Source: Symsagittifera roscoffensis (lineage: Eukaryota > Xenacoelomorpha > Acoela > Convolutidae). Taken from it: DNA of 64,000 nucleotides. The first letter of the stretch is position 1. The number at the start of each line of letters is the position of its first letter. The stretch spans positions 95,409,705-95,473,704 of the forward strand of contig NC_087062.1 in assembly GCF_963678635.1 (NCBI RefSeq), in the 5' to 3' direction. Of this stretch, positions 52,386 to 61,696 are shown one piece after another. The notes under the pieces were generated by a model. The model was not told where the DNA came from. It saw nothing but the letters and a program-made list of their open reading frames with translations, and did no database searches. The translations under genes were made by a program, and so were the position numbers.

Positions 52386-52497
52386 GAAGTGAAAAGATAT
52401 CGATTATAATGGATGAAAAAAGGATTTTGCTGCCTCAAAAAATAGTAATATTATAATCCATTTTTAATTGATTGTAATCGATTTGTTTTCACTTTTG
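52386..52497. repeat. Fold-back repeat of about 112 bp
   Basis: The left arm GAAGTGAAAAGATATCGATT continues into ATAATGGAT. The right arm read on the minus strand is AAAAGTGAAAACAAATCGAT, then TACAATCAATTAAAAATGGAT, so the ends are imperfect inverted repeats around a core of about 40 bp. A further copy of one arm lies at 51,433-51,463 (AAAAGTGAAAACAAATCGAT). This is a small MITE-like or fold-back family. Confidence 0.6.
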
Positions 52498-52812
52498 TGG
52501 ACTCTGACAAGGAAACTCAATTATAATCGGTTTTTATTCAAGGAAATCCAATGCTGGTTGTCTGCAAACAATTTTATTTTTCTTGCGCTATTTATCTGTA
52601 AGCAATTTTAGTCTCTCTCACTTTCGTCTATTTTCCCACAATTGCAGTTTTGCAAAATCGTCTAATTTCCTTTTAAGTGCCTCCGACTAATTTGCTTATC
52701 GTCTAATTTCTCAACTCCCTTTAAGTCTGTAAACAAATAACAAAATTCACGCAAGTTATTGTTTAAATTCCGTTAGTTTCTGATCGTCTAATTTGCTTGT
52801 CGTCTAATTTCT

Positions 52813-53120
52813 CAACCCTCTCATTTTACACCGATAAAACTCTTATGAAGATTTCGGACCAAAATTTTGAGAGACTCGAAGTACCAATTTAGCATAAAAT
52901 AGCAAAAACAATTTCAAGAGCAGTTTGATGCGTTAAACAACGCAGTAACGGATTTAAAGGGGCGGCGGCAATAAAGTAGAAAAAAACGAGATAGGACAGA
53001 AGGCCGCAAATGAAAACAAGTTACACGTAATAACAGACGACTTGGAAAATTTGTAAAAAGCAAGAGCACGAGAAAAACGAAAAAGTTGGGTTCATTTTTT
53101 ATGTTCGTTTAATCTCAGAA
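52813..53120. other. Short non-coding spacer
   Basis: No feature seen. AT-rich with one GC-richer stretch (GGGGCGGCGGCAATAAAG near 52,960). Confidence 0.5.
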
Positions 53121-53300
53121 ATTTGTCCCCCTAGCAACTCAAAAGGTCCCCTTGTATATTATTTTTATACGACAATCCTTTTTAGCTACCGACCTTAACG
53201 TTTTTCTGAAGGCACGTTCGCCACTTATATGTACCAACTTTGATGGGTGAGCGCCCACAGAAAAAAAAGCAATTTTTAGGTCAAGGCCATCTACAAAATG
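53121..53300 (+). repeat. Truncated MITE copy
   Basis: It shares an ordered series of short blocks with the left half of the copy at 53,383-53,773. Examples are GGTCCCCTTGTATATTATTT versus GGTTCCCCTTTGGTATATTTT, CTACCGACCTTAACG versus CGACCAACCCTAAAG, and GGTGAGCGCCCACAGAAAAA versus GGGGAGCGTGCACCAAAAAG. The ends are missing. Confidence 0.5.
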
Positions 53301-53382
53301 CCTAAAATTGTCGCTTTTGGCTCGTTTTTTCTTAAAAACAAAAACTCAACTGCAGAGCATAATTTTTCTCGAAAGAGAAAAT

Positions 53383-53773
53383 GCAGAGGCGGATTTAGGG
53401 GGGGGGGACCCCCTGACCGACATAAGGGTTCCCCTTTGGTATATTTTATGACATCAATTTTCGGCCGACCAACCCTAAAGTTTATCTAAAAGCGGCTCAG
53501 GCGGCAATATATACTAATTTTGAAGGGGAGCGTGCACCAAAAAGCCGCGATTTTTTTTGTCAAAATTTTCAAAAAAGTGCCCGAAAACGGCATTGTTGAC
53601 CTGTTTTTCCACAAAATTTCCTGTGGCGCAAAATTTTTTTTATCAAAAGAGGGTCGTTATAATCTTCTGAAAGCGCTCGGAAAACAATTTGGTTGAGCTA
53701 AATCAAAGGTCGAAAAGGTTTGAAAATTTTCTGAAAAACAGTTCCCCTCGGAAAATTCTAGATCTGCCTCTTG
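53383..53773 (+). mobile_element. MITE, copy 1
   Basis: The left end GCAGAGGCGGATTTA and the right end TAGATCTGCCTCTTG are imperfect inverted repeats, followed inside the left end by a run of 10 G. It shares its interior with copy 2 (for example GTCAAAATTTTCAAAAAAGT and AGGGTCGTTATAATC). It carries no coding capacity. Ends of type CAGNGGCGGATYYAGGGG are seen in several animal DNA transposon families; the superfamily cannot be fixed from this copy. Confidence 0.65.
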
Positions 53774-54338
53774 TATCTACTGCTCCTTGTAAGATATTTA
53801 TAGTGTTTTGTGGTTCACAGTTTTTGAAACTCAGTTTCTTTCTAGAAATTCCTAGATCAGTGGCTGATCACCAGTTTAAGGATTGATATAAACTCAAAAT
53901 TTCAAAAATTCGAAAAAAATCTGCGATGTGAGTAAGAGTTTTTTGAGTGGAGACAGGCCGTTTTTTTTTAATTTTGTTGAAATTTTTTAAAATGTTTTTA
54001 TTTAGGTCGACCAAATTAAGTTTACGAGCTCCCCTGGTATAGTAATAACTCTATTTTGTCAAAATTTGTGAGCTGATGGAAAATTTTTAGAGAAAAACGT
54101 CAAAAATGATATTTTACGGCAGTTTTGAAAAGCTTTGACCTAAAAAAAAAACGTTTTTCCAAGCACGTTATCCTCTCAAATTTATTTTATATTGACGCCA
54201 AAGATGCCTTCAAAAAAGTTTAACGTTGTTCAATCAAAATAAATAAGACTAAATGGGCAGGCTTTTGAAAAACTGGAAAACAAAACTGATATGAAAAAAA
54301 TGGGCGGTCGGCACGCTACTGCAAAAGGTTTATGGACA
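53774..54338. other. Non-coding spacer between MITE copies
   Basis: AT-rich, no ORF of note. GGTCGACCAAATTAAGTTTAC and AGCTCCCCTGGTATAGTA near 54,004-54,045 resemble MITE interior words, so a more decayed copy in other order may lie here. Confidence 0.4.
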
Positions 54339-54635
54339 CCAGCGGATTTTTTTTGGGGGGGGGGGGGGGTTTGTGGAGATGGGGATACGCTCCCCTCAGG
54401 GATTCGACCCCCTGCCGACCCAAGGAGTCAAAATTTTCCAAAAAGTGCCTAAAAACGCCTTTCTAAAATTCGCCTGAGGCGCAGAAAATTTGCTCAAAAT
54501 AGGGTCGTTTATAGCGATTTGGTACAGCTTAGAAAATCAAATTGGTCGACCTAAACAAAAAAAAGTCGGCAAAATTTTCCGCCCTCCCTCGAGAAAATCC
54601 ACCCTCCCTCGAGAAAATCCTAGATCCGCCCCTGC
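54339..54635 (+). mobile_element. MITE, copy 2
   Basis: The left end CCAGCGGATTTTTTTT is followed by a run of 15 G. The right end CTAGATCCGCCCCTGC is the inverted repeat. The interior matches copy 1 in order (GTCAAAATTTTCCAAAAAGT; AGGGTCGTTTATAGCG; AAATCAAATTGGTCGACC). Just before the right end a 20-bp piece (CCCTCCCTCGAGAAAATCC) is duplicated in tandem. Confidence 0.65.
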
Positions 54636-55134
54636 TTATAGACGTCGTGAGATACAACCTTTTCAACACTACAAGTGAGATACTATAGTTTATCTCGATT
54701 TAACTTTGTCGGAATTTTCAAGCTGAGACCACCAAGATTTTGCATAAATTTAGCAAGATAGCCTTTTTGCAAACGCCTTGCAAGATCTTGTAAGGTAACC
54801 ATCTTCTAACAAGTATCGCACAAAGTTCCTACAAAATGTATGCTACCTATGCTCGCTCTAATCTCCAAAAACTGATCCAATACAGTAAATTAGTAAGAGA
54901 TATTTTTCGGTAAATAACTCAGGCAAATAGATAAATTTCGGCATTCTCTATCGATCAAAAACATCATATAACTTTTTATCATCTGTTCCTTTTTGGTACA
55001 AATCGGCGCAAGCTAGCCACAAGAACCGGTCGGTAATGTCCTTGAGACAAATTTCTCTTTTTGGCGGTCAGTCTTAATCAAGGCTGAACCGAACTAGAAC
55101 CAAAAAACAGTTAAAATAGGATGTTACCCCCGTT
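54636..55134. other. Non-coding spacer left of the BEL element
   Basis: AT-rich, no gene seen. Part of it may be the BEL 3' LTR (expected from about 55,300 leftwards), but no second copy of this sequence is recognised near 62,700-63,100. Confidence 0.4.
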
Positions 55135-55222
55135 TTTAGTATATTAATACATGGGCAGGTGGGGGACTCAAACCTACGTCGACTGTTATTTCACAAATAT
55201 AATCGGCGTTAGCTTAGGCCAC
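55135..55222 (-). repeat. tRNA-derived SINE-like fragment, type II tRNA
   Basis: On the minus strand, TTGGCCGAGTGGCCTAAG (55,232-55,215) matches the A box of serine/leucine-type tRNAs, and GTAGGTTTGAGTCCC (55,176-55,162) matches the B box. The length between them fits a long variable arm. The T stem and acceptor stem do not pair, so it is not a functional tRNA gene. It lies just 3' of the BEL pol end, at the expected position of the 3' LTR or in flanking DNA. Confidence 0.5.
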
Positions 55223-55274
55223 TCGGCCAACTGTGCTTATTTTAAATGCATCTATACTCTTGTTTTATATGCAT

Positions 55275-58166
55275 CTATACTCTACATTTGCATTGAAACA
55301 TCCTACCCCCTGAAGAAGGAAGAACCGGAGCGAGCTTAACGGTCGGCCGAGTGACTTCACGGGTTGCGGTCTTAACAAGGGCGGATCGAGCGCAACCGTC
55401 CTGTCCGTAGTTTAGCTTGACGATTCGGGCAAGAGGGTAGTACCCACGCGGACTATCGGGCTCAATCACCCACACGAGATCGCCTGTTTTAAGAGTGAAG
55501 TCAGAATGAGTGTGCCACTTGACACGCTTATTCAGCGAGGGAACATATTCTCGAAGCCAACGAGACCAAATCGCGTTAGCATATGACTGCGCTCGCATGT
55601 ACCTTTTCTTGTGATTGAAGTGCTCCCCGGGTAAAAGCGAAAGAAAGCTTGTGGCATGTTGTCCAAGCAAAAAATGGTTTGGGGTTAACGCTTCTAACTC
55701 ACGTGAATCAGTACTAACGGGAGTGATTGGCCTCGAGTTCAAAGCCTGCTCAACTAAGCAGAGTGTTGTTCCTAACACCTCTTCAGTGGCTCGCCTACTG
55801 CCTAGGATATCGTACAGCACGCGCTTCACGCTTCGGACGAGGCGTTCCCAGGAGCCGACATGATGGGGTGCGCCTGGCGGGTTAAATTTCCAAGTAACAC
55901 CTTTGTGTGCAAAAATGGTCGGAGCCATGCCATTCCAGCTCTTGATGCAGGCAAGTAATTCCTTTTCCGCACCAACGAAGTTCGTGCCGTTATCCGACCA
56001 GATTGTGCTTGGCGTACCACGGCGCGCAATGAACCGTTCAATGCCCATGACACAAGAACTGGTGTCCAGAGATGATACAATCTCAAGGTGTACAGCCCTG
56101 GTGGTGAGGCAAGTAAAAAGAAATCCCCATCTTTTTTCAGTGCTTCTGCGAACCGGAACATAAAGCGGTCCAAAGTAATCCACACCCGTATGATTGAAGG
56201 GTGGTTGCTTATATCCGAGACATTCGACAGGTAAATCGGACATAATAGGCTGGATGGTACTTGCTTTGCGTTTACGGCATGTTACACATTGATTTTCGAT
56301 AGACCGAAGTAGTCGACGCAACCCAAGTATTGCATATTTCATATTTAAAACGGAGCGCAAGTAATCTAAACCTTGATGAAAATGCTTGTGGTGGAGGCTG
56401 CGGGCCAGCAAACGAGCTAGCGTATGTCGGGCGTCGAGTATTATTGGGTGCTTAGTATCAAACTCGGTATTCACTAAGCGCACAATCCGTCCGGTGGAAC
56501 GAATGATTCCAGCGGGATCGATAAATGGCGAGTACGTGGCAATTTTACTACTATTCTTAATAGTTTTGCCAGCGATGAGTGTTTTTAACTCAACGGGGAA
56601 GAATTCCATCCGAGAAGGATGAATCAGTTTGCTTTCTGCAATATCAAGTTCAGTGGGGTCGGTGATTCGTAAGTCCTTACCACGAAAATGCTTATGTGAA
56701 GGCAACATCCTCAACATAAAAGCGACTACTCGTTTATATCTTGTAAAGGAACTGAACCTTTCCCAATTGAACCCGTGTTCGGGTTGTTTGATGGATGTGA
56801 CATCGGTGACGAAGGAAGATGATGTCTCCAAGCAATTATCAACATCACAAGAAGGACCCTTCAAACGAATTTTATTGATTACACGTTCGTCGGGTATAAA
56901 CGGCCAATCAGTAGTCCTGAGAATGCTCGGACCAATAACCCAGCTGCTATCCTTGAGGGCTTCCGAAGAAATCCCCCGCGTACCGGTATCAGCTGGATTA
57001 TCGCCGCTCAGAACATGGTGCCACTCATCAATAGTGGTAGATTCGAGGATTTCGCCGACACGATTAGCGACAAATACAGGTAATTTTTCAGTGGAGTTTA
57101 GCCACTGCAAAACTGTTGTACTATCTGTCCACATGTAGACATGATTAAAAGAGACGGTAAGGGCGGTCAGTGTATCATCTTTTAGTCGTGTGGCGAGCAG
57201 AGCTGCTTGAAGCTCTAGCTTCGGTATAGATAGCGCTTTCATGGGCGCAACGCGAGCTTTACCAAAGATGAAGGATATTTGAGTTTTGTGCGAGCTCGAG
57301 AGTCGCGCACGCAAAAATCCAACCGCACAGAAAACGTCCTGTGAGCTATCACCGAACATGTGGAGCTCAATTGGATCAACAGGCTCTGTGAAGTAACAAC
57401 GGGGAATAGTCAATTGCCCTAAGAGAGAGAGACCGGAGTGCCACTCGAGAAACTTATCTCTTATGTCTTCTGGCAATTCGTCGTCCCAACTTTGACCACT
57501 GATTTTCCAAATTTCTTTAAGTAGAAGACGGGCCCTAACTGTGTATGGAGCTACTAACCCAACAGGGTCAAACACAGAAGAGACGAAACTCAAGACGGTT
57601 CGTTGAGTTATTGCTTTATCGAGAGGACGATCCACGCCTCTGCTAACAACCAATGTGTCTTTTACATGGTCCCACTTAAGACCTAAGACGTGTGGTGATT
57701 GTTCGGCACCGTTACATATTTCCTTGATGGGTGAAGATGAGGTTTCGGATTTCTCGGGGTTCATTGCTGAAGTGATTTCATCCACATTACTGACAAATTT
57801 AGTCAAATTATATCCTCCCAATTTTAGTAATGAAACCAAATCGCGACTAATTTTAATTGCATGGGTAACGTTCTCGAATGAATCCAAGTAATCGTCCATG
57901 TACAATTTTTCATTTACGACTGAGGCGGGCTCAGGGTATGTGGACATATTATCAGTTGCTGTTTTTCGCAACTCGAAATTGGCGCACGTAGGCGAATCCC
58001 ATGCGCCGAATATATGGCGAGTGTACTGATGAACTACCACATCGGAAGTGGTATCCTCCCGCCACAAAAAACGGAGCAAAATTTGATCGCGGGCAAGGAC
58101 TCCTACCTGGAGTAACATACTCTCTATATCCGTGGAGACGGCGTACTTGTGTTGACGGAATCGCAA
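55275..58166 (-). CDS. pol: BEL/Pao pol: RT, RNase H and integrase
   Basis: 963 codons open from a frameshift at about 58,170, so the first Met is not the real start. RT palm: STDIESMLLQV with catalytic Asp 13, and YMDD at 89-92. RNase H: FGDSSQ (Asp 273), PKLELQ (Glu 318), WTDSTT (Asp 348) and NPADTG (Asp 393). Integrase: zinc domain with HHKHFHQ near 592-597 and C-V-T-C at 627-630. The core has GVDYFGP (Asp 663), WSDNGTNF (Asp 725) and GSWERLV (Glu 774), a complete DDE. It ends near SSGGRMFQ, as BEL pol proteins commonly do just before the 3' LTR. All catalytic residues checked are present. Confidence 0.95.
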   Translation of the reverse strand: MRFRQHKYAVSTDIESMLLQVGVLARDQILLRFLWREDTTSDVVVHQYTRHIFGAWDSPTCANFELRKTATDNMSTYPEPASVVNEKLYMDDYLDSFENVTHAIKISRDLVSLLKLGGYNLTKFVSNVDEITSAMNPEKSETSSSPIKEICNGAEQSPHVLGLKWDHVKDTLVVSRGVDRPLDKAITQRTVLSFVSSVFDPVGLVAPYTVRARLLLKEIWKISGQSWDDELPEDIRDKFLEWHSGLSLLGQLTIPRCYFTEPVDPIELHMFGDSSQDVFCAVGFLRARLSSSHKTQISFIFGKARVAPMKALSIPKLELQAALLATRLKDDTLTALTVSFNHVYMWTDSTTVLQWLNSTEKLPVFVANRVGEILESTTIDEWHHVLSGDNPADTGTRGISSEALKDSSWVIGPSILRTTDWPFIPDERVINKIRLKGPSCDVDNCLETSSSFVTDVTSIKQPEHGFNWERFSSFTRYKRVVAFMLRMLPSHKHFRGKDLRITDPTELDIAESKLIHPSRMEFFPVELKTLIAGKTIKNSSKIATYSPFIDPAGIIRSTGRIVRLVNTEFDTKHPIILDARHTLARLLARSLHHKHFHQGLDYLRSVLNMKYAILGLRRLLRSIENQCVTCRKRKASTIQPIMSDLPVECLGYKQPPFNHTGVDYFGPLYVPVRRSTEKRWGFLFTCLTTRAVHLEIVSSLDTSSCVMGIERFIARRGTPSTIWSDNGTNFVGAEKELLACIKSWNGMAPTIFAHKGVTWKFNPPGAPHHVGSWERLVRSVKRVLYDILGSRRATEEVLGTTLCLVEQALNSRPITPVSTDSRELEALTPNHFLLGQHATSFLSLLPGEHFNHKKRYMRAQSYANAIWSRWLREYVPSLNKRVKWHTHSDFTLKTGDLVWVIEPDSPRGYYPLARIVKLNYGQDGCARSALVKTATREVTRPTVKLAPVLPSSGGRMFQCKCRV

Positions 58167-59511
58167 AAGTACAAATTAAATTTCGGAGTTGGTCCGGACC
58201 CACCAATAAGGACTTATTTAAGGATGTGCCGTGAAACTTAGAAGCCCCATTGAGGACTTGGCGCACCTTACCCGGCTTATTCGGGTTTACGACGGGATGG
58301 TGCGGAAGATACCACCCGCGATCGGAACGCTTACGTGTATCATGCGGTTCGACGGCAACGACATAGCCTTTCCTAATGTCCTCTCTAATTGTTTCTGCGT
58401 ATCTTTCGCGCAGCTCAGGGTCTTTACTTAACCTTCTCTCCAGTGTTTTAAATTGGGCGAGTGACGAGTAATAGTTGTTTAGTAGACTGACATTTCTATT
58501 AATCCAAAGCATAGGCACAATGTATCTTTCGCCATTGTGAACGGTTTCAGAATTTAGGATGGATAAAGCACGTTTATCCGCGGCGTAACGGGCATCGACT
58601 TGTTTGAAAGCTCCATACGATTCCAACTCGTACCAGGATTTTATCTGGTCGGTCAGAGAAGAATCTTCAACAACACACTTGAAACACGAAGAAGTAGAAT
58701 TAACGGACGGCGGCAACGGACCACTTATGACCCAACCTATCGGTAGGCGAACGGAACACGGTGAGTTTTTATCATCTCCCAAGATGAACTCAATGGGTCT
58801 AACGGCGTGGTAGTAGTCTTGTCCGATAATAACTTCAACGTCCTCATAAGTATATTGAGTGGGCTTAATAGGTGCTAATTGTGGATATTTATTCTGCAAA
58901 TCAGCAATATTGATTAATTCGGAACCAATCCGAATATTGTCTTTAACATATGCACAGAGAGAAAATACGAAATCACTATTATTCGGCTCGGAGGAAACTG
59001 TAAACTTGACCCTCTGAGTCTCAACAACGGTGGTTGAATTGAAACCACTAATTGACAAGTTAACGCGCTCCCCTACTAAGCCGAGACGGTTTACGAGTGA
59101 CGAAGACACCCAGGAGTGAGTCGATGCACTATCACAAAGAACCAACAACAGGAGACTGGTTACATCCGAGGATACACCAAGTGTTGCAATTGGCAACAAC
59201 CCTTTAGAAGATTCAATGTCATGTACATCACTAACAGCGGCATGGGTGGAAGTGTTTGTATTCTCCTTGGATTTGTTTGTTCCAGCCTCATTCGAGACAT
59301 TTGAATTTTCCCTCCGAGGAAATATTCTTTCGGCTCCATGGAGCAAGACATTATGTGTGCTATCACACTCTGGCTTCGGGCCCTTTTTCGCTCTAGAACA
59401 TTGCCGGAAACTACGATTGCCATTGAGGCAAGCGAAGCAAAGGTTCTGTTCAGCTATGTATTTTGCTCGCTGAGTAGCATTCTTTTCCTTAAAAACAGCA
59501 CAATTCCACAA
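57952..59511 (-). CDS. pol: BEL/Pao zinc knuckle, protease and N-terminal RT
   Basis: 519 codons, open frame, N-terminus continuing from gag after one in-frame TAG. Knuckle CFACLNGNRSFRQC at about 25-38: spacing CX2CX4-X-X4C but the expected His is Arg, so zinc binding is probably impaired. An A17-like aspartic protease with LVLCDSASTHSWVSS carries D-S-A. RT entry at about 390-450 (GYVVAVEPHD; GWYLPHHPVVNPNKPGKVRQ; VLNGASKFHGTSLNKSLLVG). The last 70 residues are out of frame after the shift at about 58,170, where the RT continues in 55,275-58,166. Confidence 0.85.
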   Translation of the reverse strand: MWNCAVFKEKNATQRAKYIAEQNLCFACLNGNRSFRQCSRAKKGPKPECDSTHNVLLHGAERIFPRRENSNVSNEAGTNKSKENTNTSTHAAVSDVHDIESSKGLLPIATLGVSSDVTSLLLLVLCDSASTHSWVSSSLVNRLGLVGERVNLSISGFNSTTVVETQRVKFTVSSEPNNSDFVFSLCAYVKDNIRIGSELINIADLQNKYPQLAPIKPTQYTYEDVEVIIGQDYYHAVRPIEFILGDDKNSPCSVRLPIGWVISGPLPPSVNSTSSCFKCVVEDSSLTDQIKSWYELESYGAFKQVDARYAADKRALSILNSETVHNGERYIVPMLWINRNVSLLNNYYSSLAQFKTLERRLSKDPELRERYAETIREDIRKGYVVAVEPHDTRKRSDRGWYLPHHPVVNPNKPGKVRQVLNGASKFHGTSLNKSLLVGPDQLRNLICTFAIPSTQVRRLHGYREYVTPGRSPCPRSNFAPFFVAGGYHFRCGSSSVHSPYIRRMGFAYVRQFRVAKNSN

Positions 59512-59559
59512 TGCATGATTACCCTTCCTTAAAGCGCATGGCGGAAACTTAGACTTATC

Positions 59560-60210
59560 CTAAACCTTACTAGTTACCTGGCTATTGGCTGCAAAAACTT
59601 TGGTTGTTTTTGGTTTAACTGGTTCCTCGTTTTTTGCCTTAGATGTGAGTAAACGTAATCTTTCATGCCCCTCGGCCTTTTCTTTCAACCAGTTGTTAAA
59701 GTCTAAGAGTGTTGGTCGCTGCCAATTATGTCTAACAGTATGCATTGACCAAGCCTCCTTGAGGTTAGGCGGAAGTTTACTAACAGCTTGGTTTAACAGG
59801 TTAACACTCTTTAGATCATCGTTGAAAGACAATGATTTGAAAACTGCTACGAGGCCAGATATGGCAGAGGAGAAACTAATGACATTTTCCAAATTGTGCA
59901 TCTTAAGTGTAGGAAAAATATTCAGCTTATCAAGATGCGCACCAACAATGGCATGTGGTTGCCCAAACTTCCGTTGCAAGGTGGCCAGTGCATCCTTGTA
60001 CATAACGCCACTATAACTAAATTCCGCAATTGCGGTTTTTGCTTTGCCTGTGACGAGCGTTTTTAAGTATGTCAGTTTCGTATCATCGGTGAGAACAGCG
60101 GAATCAACGGTGGACTTAAACTGACCAAACCAACCGTGCCAGTTTAACGGGTTGCCGTCAAACTGGGCTAACTTCCATTCAGTAAGATGATCTTTGCGGC
60201 TATGCATCAA
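59560..60210 (-). CDS. gag: BEL/Pao gag, DUF1759 type
   Basis: About 216 codons, with a DUF1759-type gag signature: LTEWKLAQFDGNPLNWHGWF, LKTLVTGKAKTAIAEF, ALATLQRKFGQPHAIVGAHL. This region forms the BEL capsid. The stop codon TAG at 59,560 is in frame with the downstream knuckle-protease ORF with only 15 sense codons between. A TGA just upstream of the first Met, in the same frame, separates it from further open sequence (LSARELAE). So gag probably once extended further 5'. Confidence 0.85.
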   Translation of the reverse strand: MMHSRKDHLTEWKLAQFDGNPLNWHGWFGQFKSTVDSAVLTDDTKLTYLKTLVTGKAKTAIAEFSYSGVMYKDALATLQRKFGQPHAIVGAHLDKLNIFPTLKMHNLENVISFSSAISGLVAVFKSLSFNDDLKSVNLLNQAVSKLPPNLKEAWSMHTVRHNWQRPTLLDFNNWLKEKAEGHERLRLLTSKAKNEEPVKPKTTKVFAANSQVTSKV

Positions 60211-60782
60211 TCATTCCGCCAATTCACGAGCGGAGAGAGGTCGATCCGATGAACAACCTTGGTTCGGATAAGCGGAAGAATGTGCGTAGTCTTCGTTGAC
60301 TGGCTGATAACCAGTATTAGTATGATTGACAAAATGCGGAACTTGTTGTGGATGAACTGGGGGAGTATAAAATACACAGTCCCACCACTAGTATACGGAG
60401 CGGCGGTGTTACACGATGGGACAACAGTTGTCACATTAGAAAAAATGTTTCCAGCATTACAACACTGAGCACGCGTGACGATTGGAGTCGTAGCTGCCAA
60501 TCGCTATAAGTTTGCATCACTTGTGTAGTAATCGTTGATATTAGATGACACAGTATGCGGAACAAAGGGAAGATTATGTTGCGTCTGGACTGGCGCTGCA
60601 TGGCAATTAGGCGCCGAAAAGAAAACCGGCGTTGGGTTTACTCCAGAAGATGAGAAGCCACCAGCAGCAATTGCAGGTGACAAAGAAACAAAACCAGAAC
60701 CGGGTTGTGCCGGTAATATTGGGACAGGTAATGATTCCGGTTGCGCGATGGCAAAACTACCATTAGTTATCTTTGAACTCAT
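60207..60782 (-). CDS. gag: BEL/Pao gag, Pro/Ser-rich N-terminal part
   Basis: Two ORFs (60,504-60,782 and 60,207-60,500) in one frame with a single TAG between. Low complexity, Pro/Ser/Thr-rich (PVPILPAQPGSGFVSLSPAI), no motif. The frame changes once more before the DUF1759 part. This is the flexible N-terminal half of gag. Confidence 0.5.
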
Positions 60783-61306
60783 GGTCTATAAAGGAACAGC
60801 AGACGGTGGTGGAAACACGTGTGCACTAGAATGCATATTGTTAACTGGGAATGGAACAGAAGCTTGCAATGGCAAAAAGCTTGCACTGCCAAATTGAGGC
60901 TATGGATTCCAGGGTCACTCAATGCTGTGTGCTCATGGTTATGACTATTACTGGTGTGAATTGCATGAGCGAGGACGGCGGAAGTCGTCGGCCCTGACGA
61001 AATGGGTACAGGAGTGAAGGCCTGCAAACCTGGCGCACTAGCAACGTCGGGAGGTGCTTGTGAACTAACAGAGTCTACCCAATCATTAGTTCGATCGGTT
61101 GCTATTTTTGAAATAGGTTGACTTACTCCTGTCGAGTTACTTTCCGTTACCTTCTCGCTAACCTCAGATGAACTGTCCTCAAGTTCAAACGCTTTCAGTT
61201 CCATTTCAATTAGTTGCTTTTTATGACTTTCAGCCAATCGCTCTAGTTCCAGCTGACTTTGTTCGAACTTAAGACGGTTCTCTTGCTCTTTAAGTCTTAA
61301 AGACAC
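60779..61306 (-). CDS. gag: BEL/Pao gag, coiled-coil part
   Basis: 175 codons. Residues 1-45 are a strong coiled coil (QENRLKFEQSQLELERLAES, HKKQLIEMELKAFELE), then Ser/Thr-rich. The frame is the same as 61,337-61,612, from which it is separated by one TGA and a few codons. The C-terminal 40 residues look out of frame. Confidence 0.5.
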   Translation of the reverse strand: MSLRLKEQENRLKFEQSQLELERLAESHKKQLIEMELKAFELEDSSSEVSEKVTESNSTGVSQPISKIATDRTNDWVDSVSSQAPPDVASAPGLQAFTPVPISSGPTTSAVLAHAIHTSNSHNHEHTALSDPGIHSLNLAVQAFCHCKLLFHSQLTICILVHTCFHHRLLFLYRP

Positions 61307-61336
61307 TTGATACTGCCTTTCCAGCTCCTCTTGGCG

Positions 61337-61612
61337 TCATTTTACTAAAGCTAATTCATGCCGTTTCTCACTTGATGACATAGTGCGAACAGTCGACGTA
61401 TGACGAGTGGAAGCAGATTTATCAGACTTATGAGAGTCAAGCTTTCTTCTATCCTTAGACTTATTAGAGACCTTAGACCTGTTTTCAGATACTCGTGCTT
61501 CTGAATCTCTTGTTTTGTGTGAGCGTGAGGATGTCTCAGACCTAGTTTGTTGTAAAGATCCCTTGCTCCCTGTAATGCCGGCTGCTGGAAATGACGAAGG
61601 TTCAAGGCTCAT
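61337..61612 (-). CDS. gag: BEL/Pao gag, basic Ser/Arg-rich part
   Basis: 91 codons rich in Ser, Arg and Lys (SETSSRSHKTRDSEARVSEN, KSKDRRKLDSHKSDKSASTR), which may bind RNA. It ends with TGA, directly followed in frame by the coiled-coil part. Between it and the next ORF upstream the frame shifts (a short open stretch MFAQQDLWFKKVTEMNDKVS lies in another frame at about 61,620-61,695). Confidence 0.45.
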   Translation of the reverse strand: MSLEPSSFPAAGITGSKGSLQQTRSETSSRSHKTRDSEARVSENRSKVSNKSKDRRKLDSHKSDKSASTRHTSTVRTMSSSEKRHELALVK

Positions 61613-61696
61613 CTTGTAACTCTGAGCTTCATGCTTACTTTATCGTTCATTTCGGTTACTTTCTTAAACCAAAGGTCTTGCTGAGCAAACATTTTT

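Larger units (their letters stand above)
51130..52812. mobile_element. Candidate non-autonomous DNA element with repeated termini
   Basis: The left end carries AAATTAGACG at 51,135-51,144 and 51,164-51,173. The right end carries the complement CGTCTAATTT at 52,659, 52,700, 52,785 and 52,801. The longest match is AAGCAAATTAGACG (left) against CGTCTAATTTGCTT (right). Clustered subterminal repeats in inverted orientation are typical of DNA-transposon ends. The interior has no transposase but holds several ATCGATT/ATGGATT palindromes and a run of 14 G at 52,057-52,070. Exact ends and a target duplication were not established. Confidence 0.4.
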
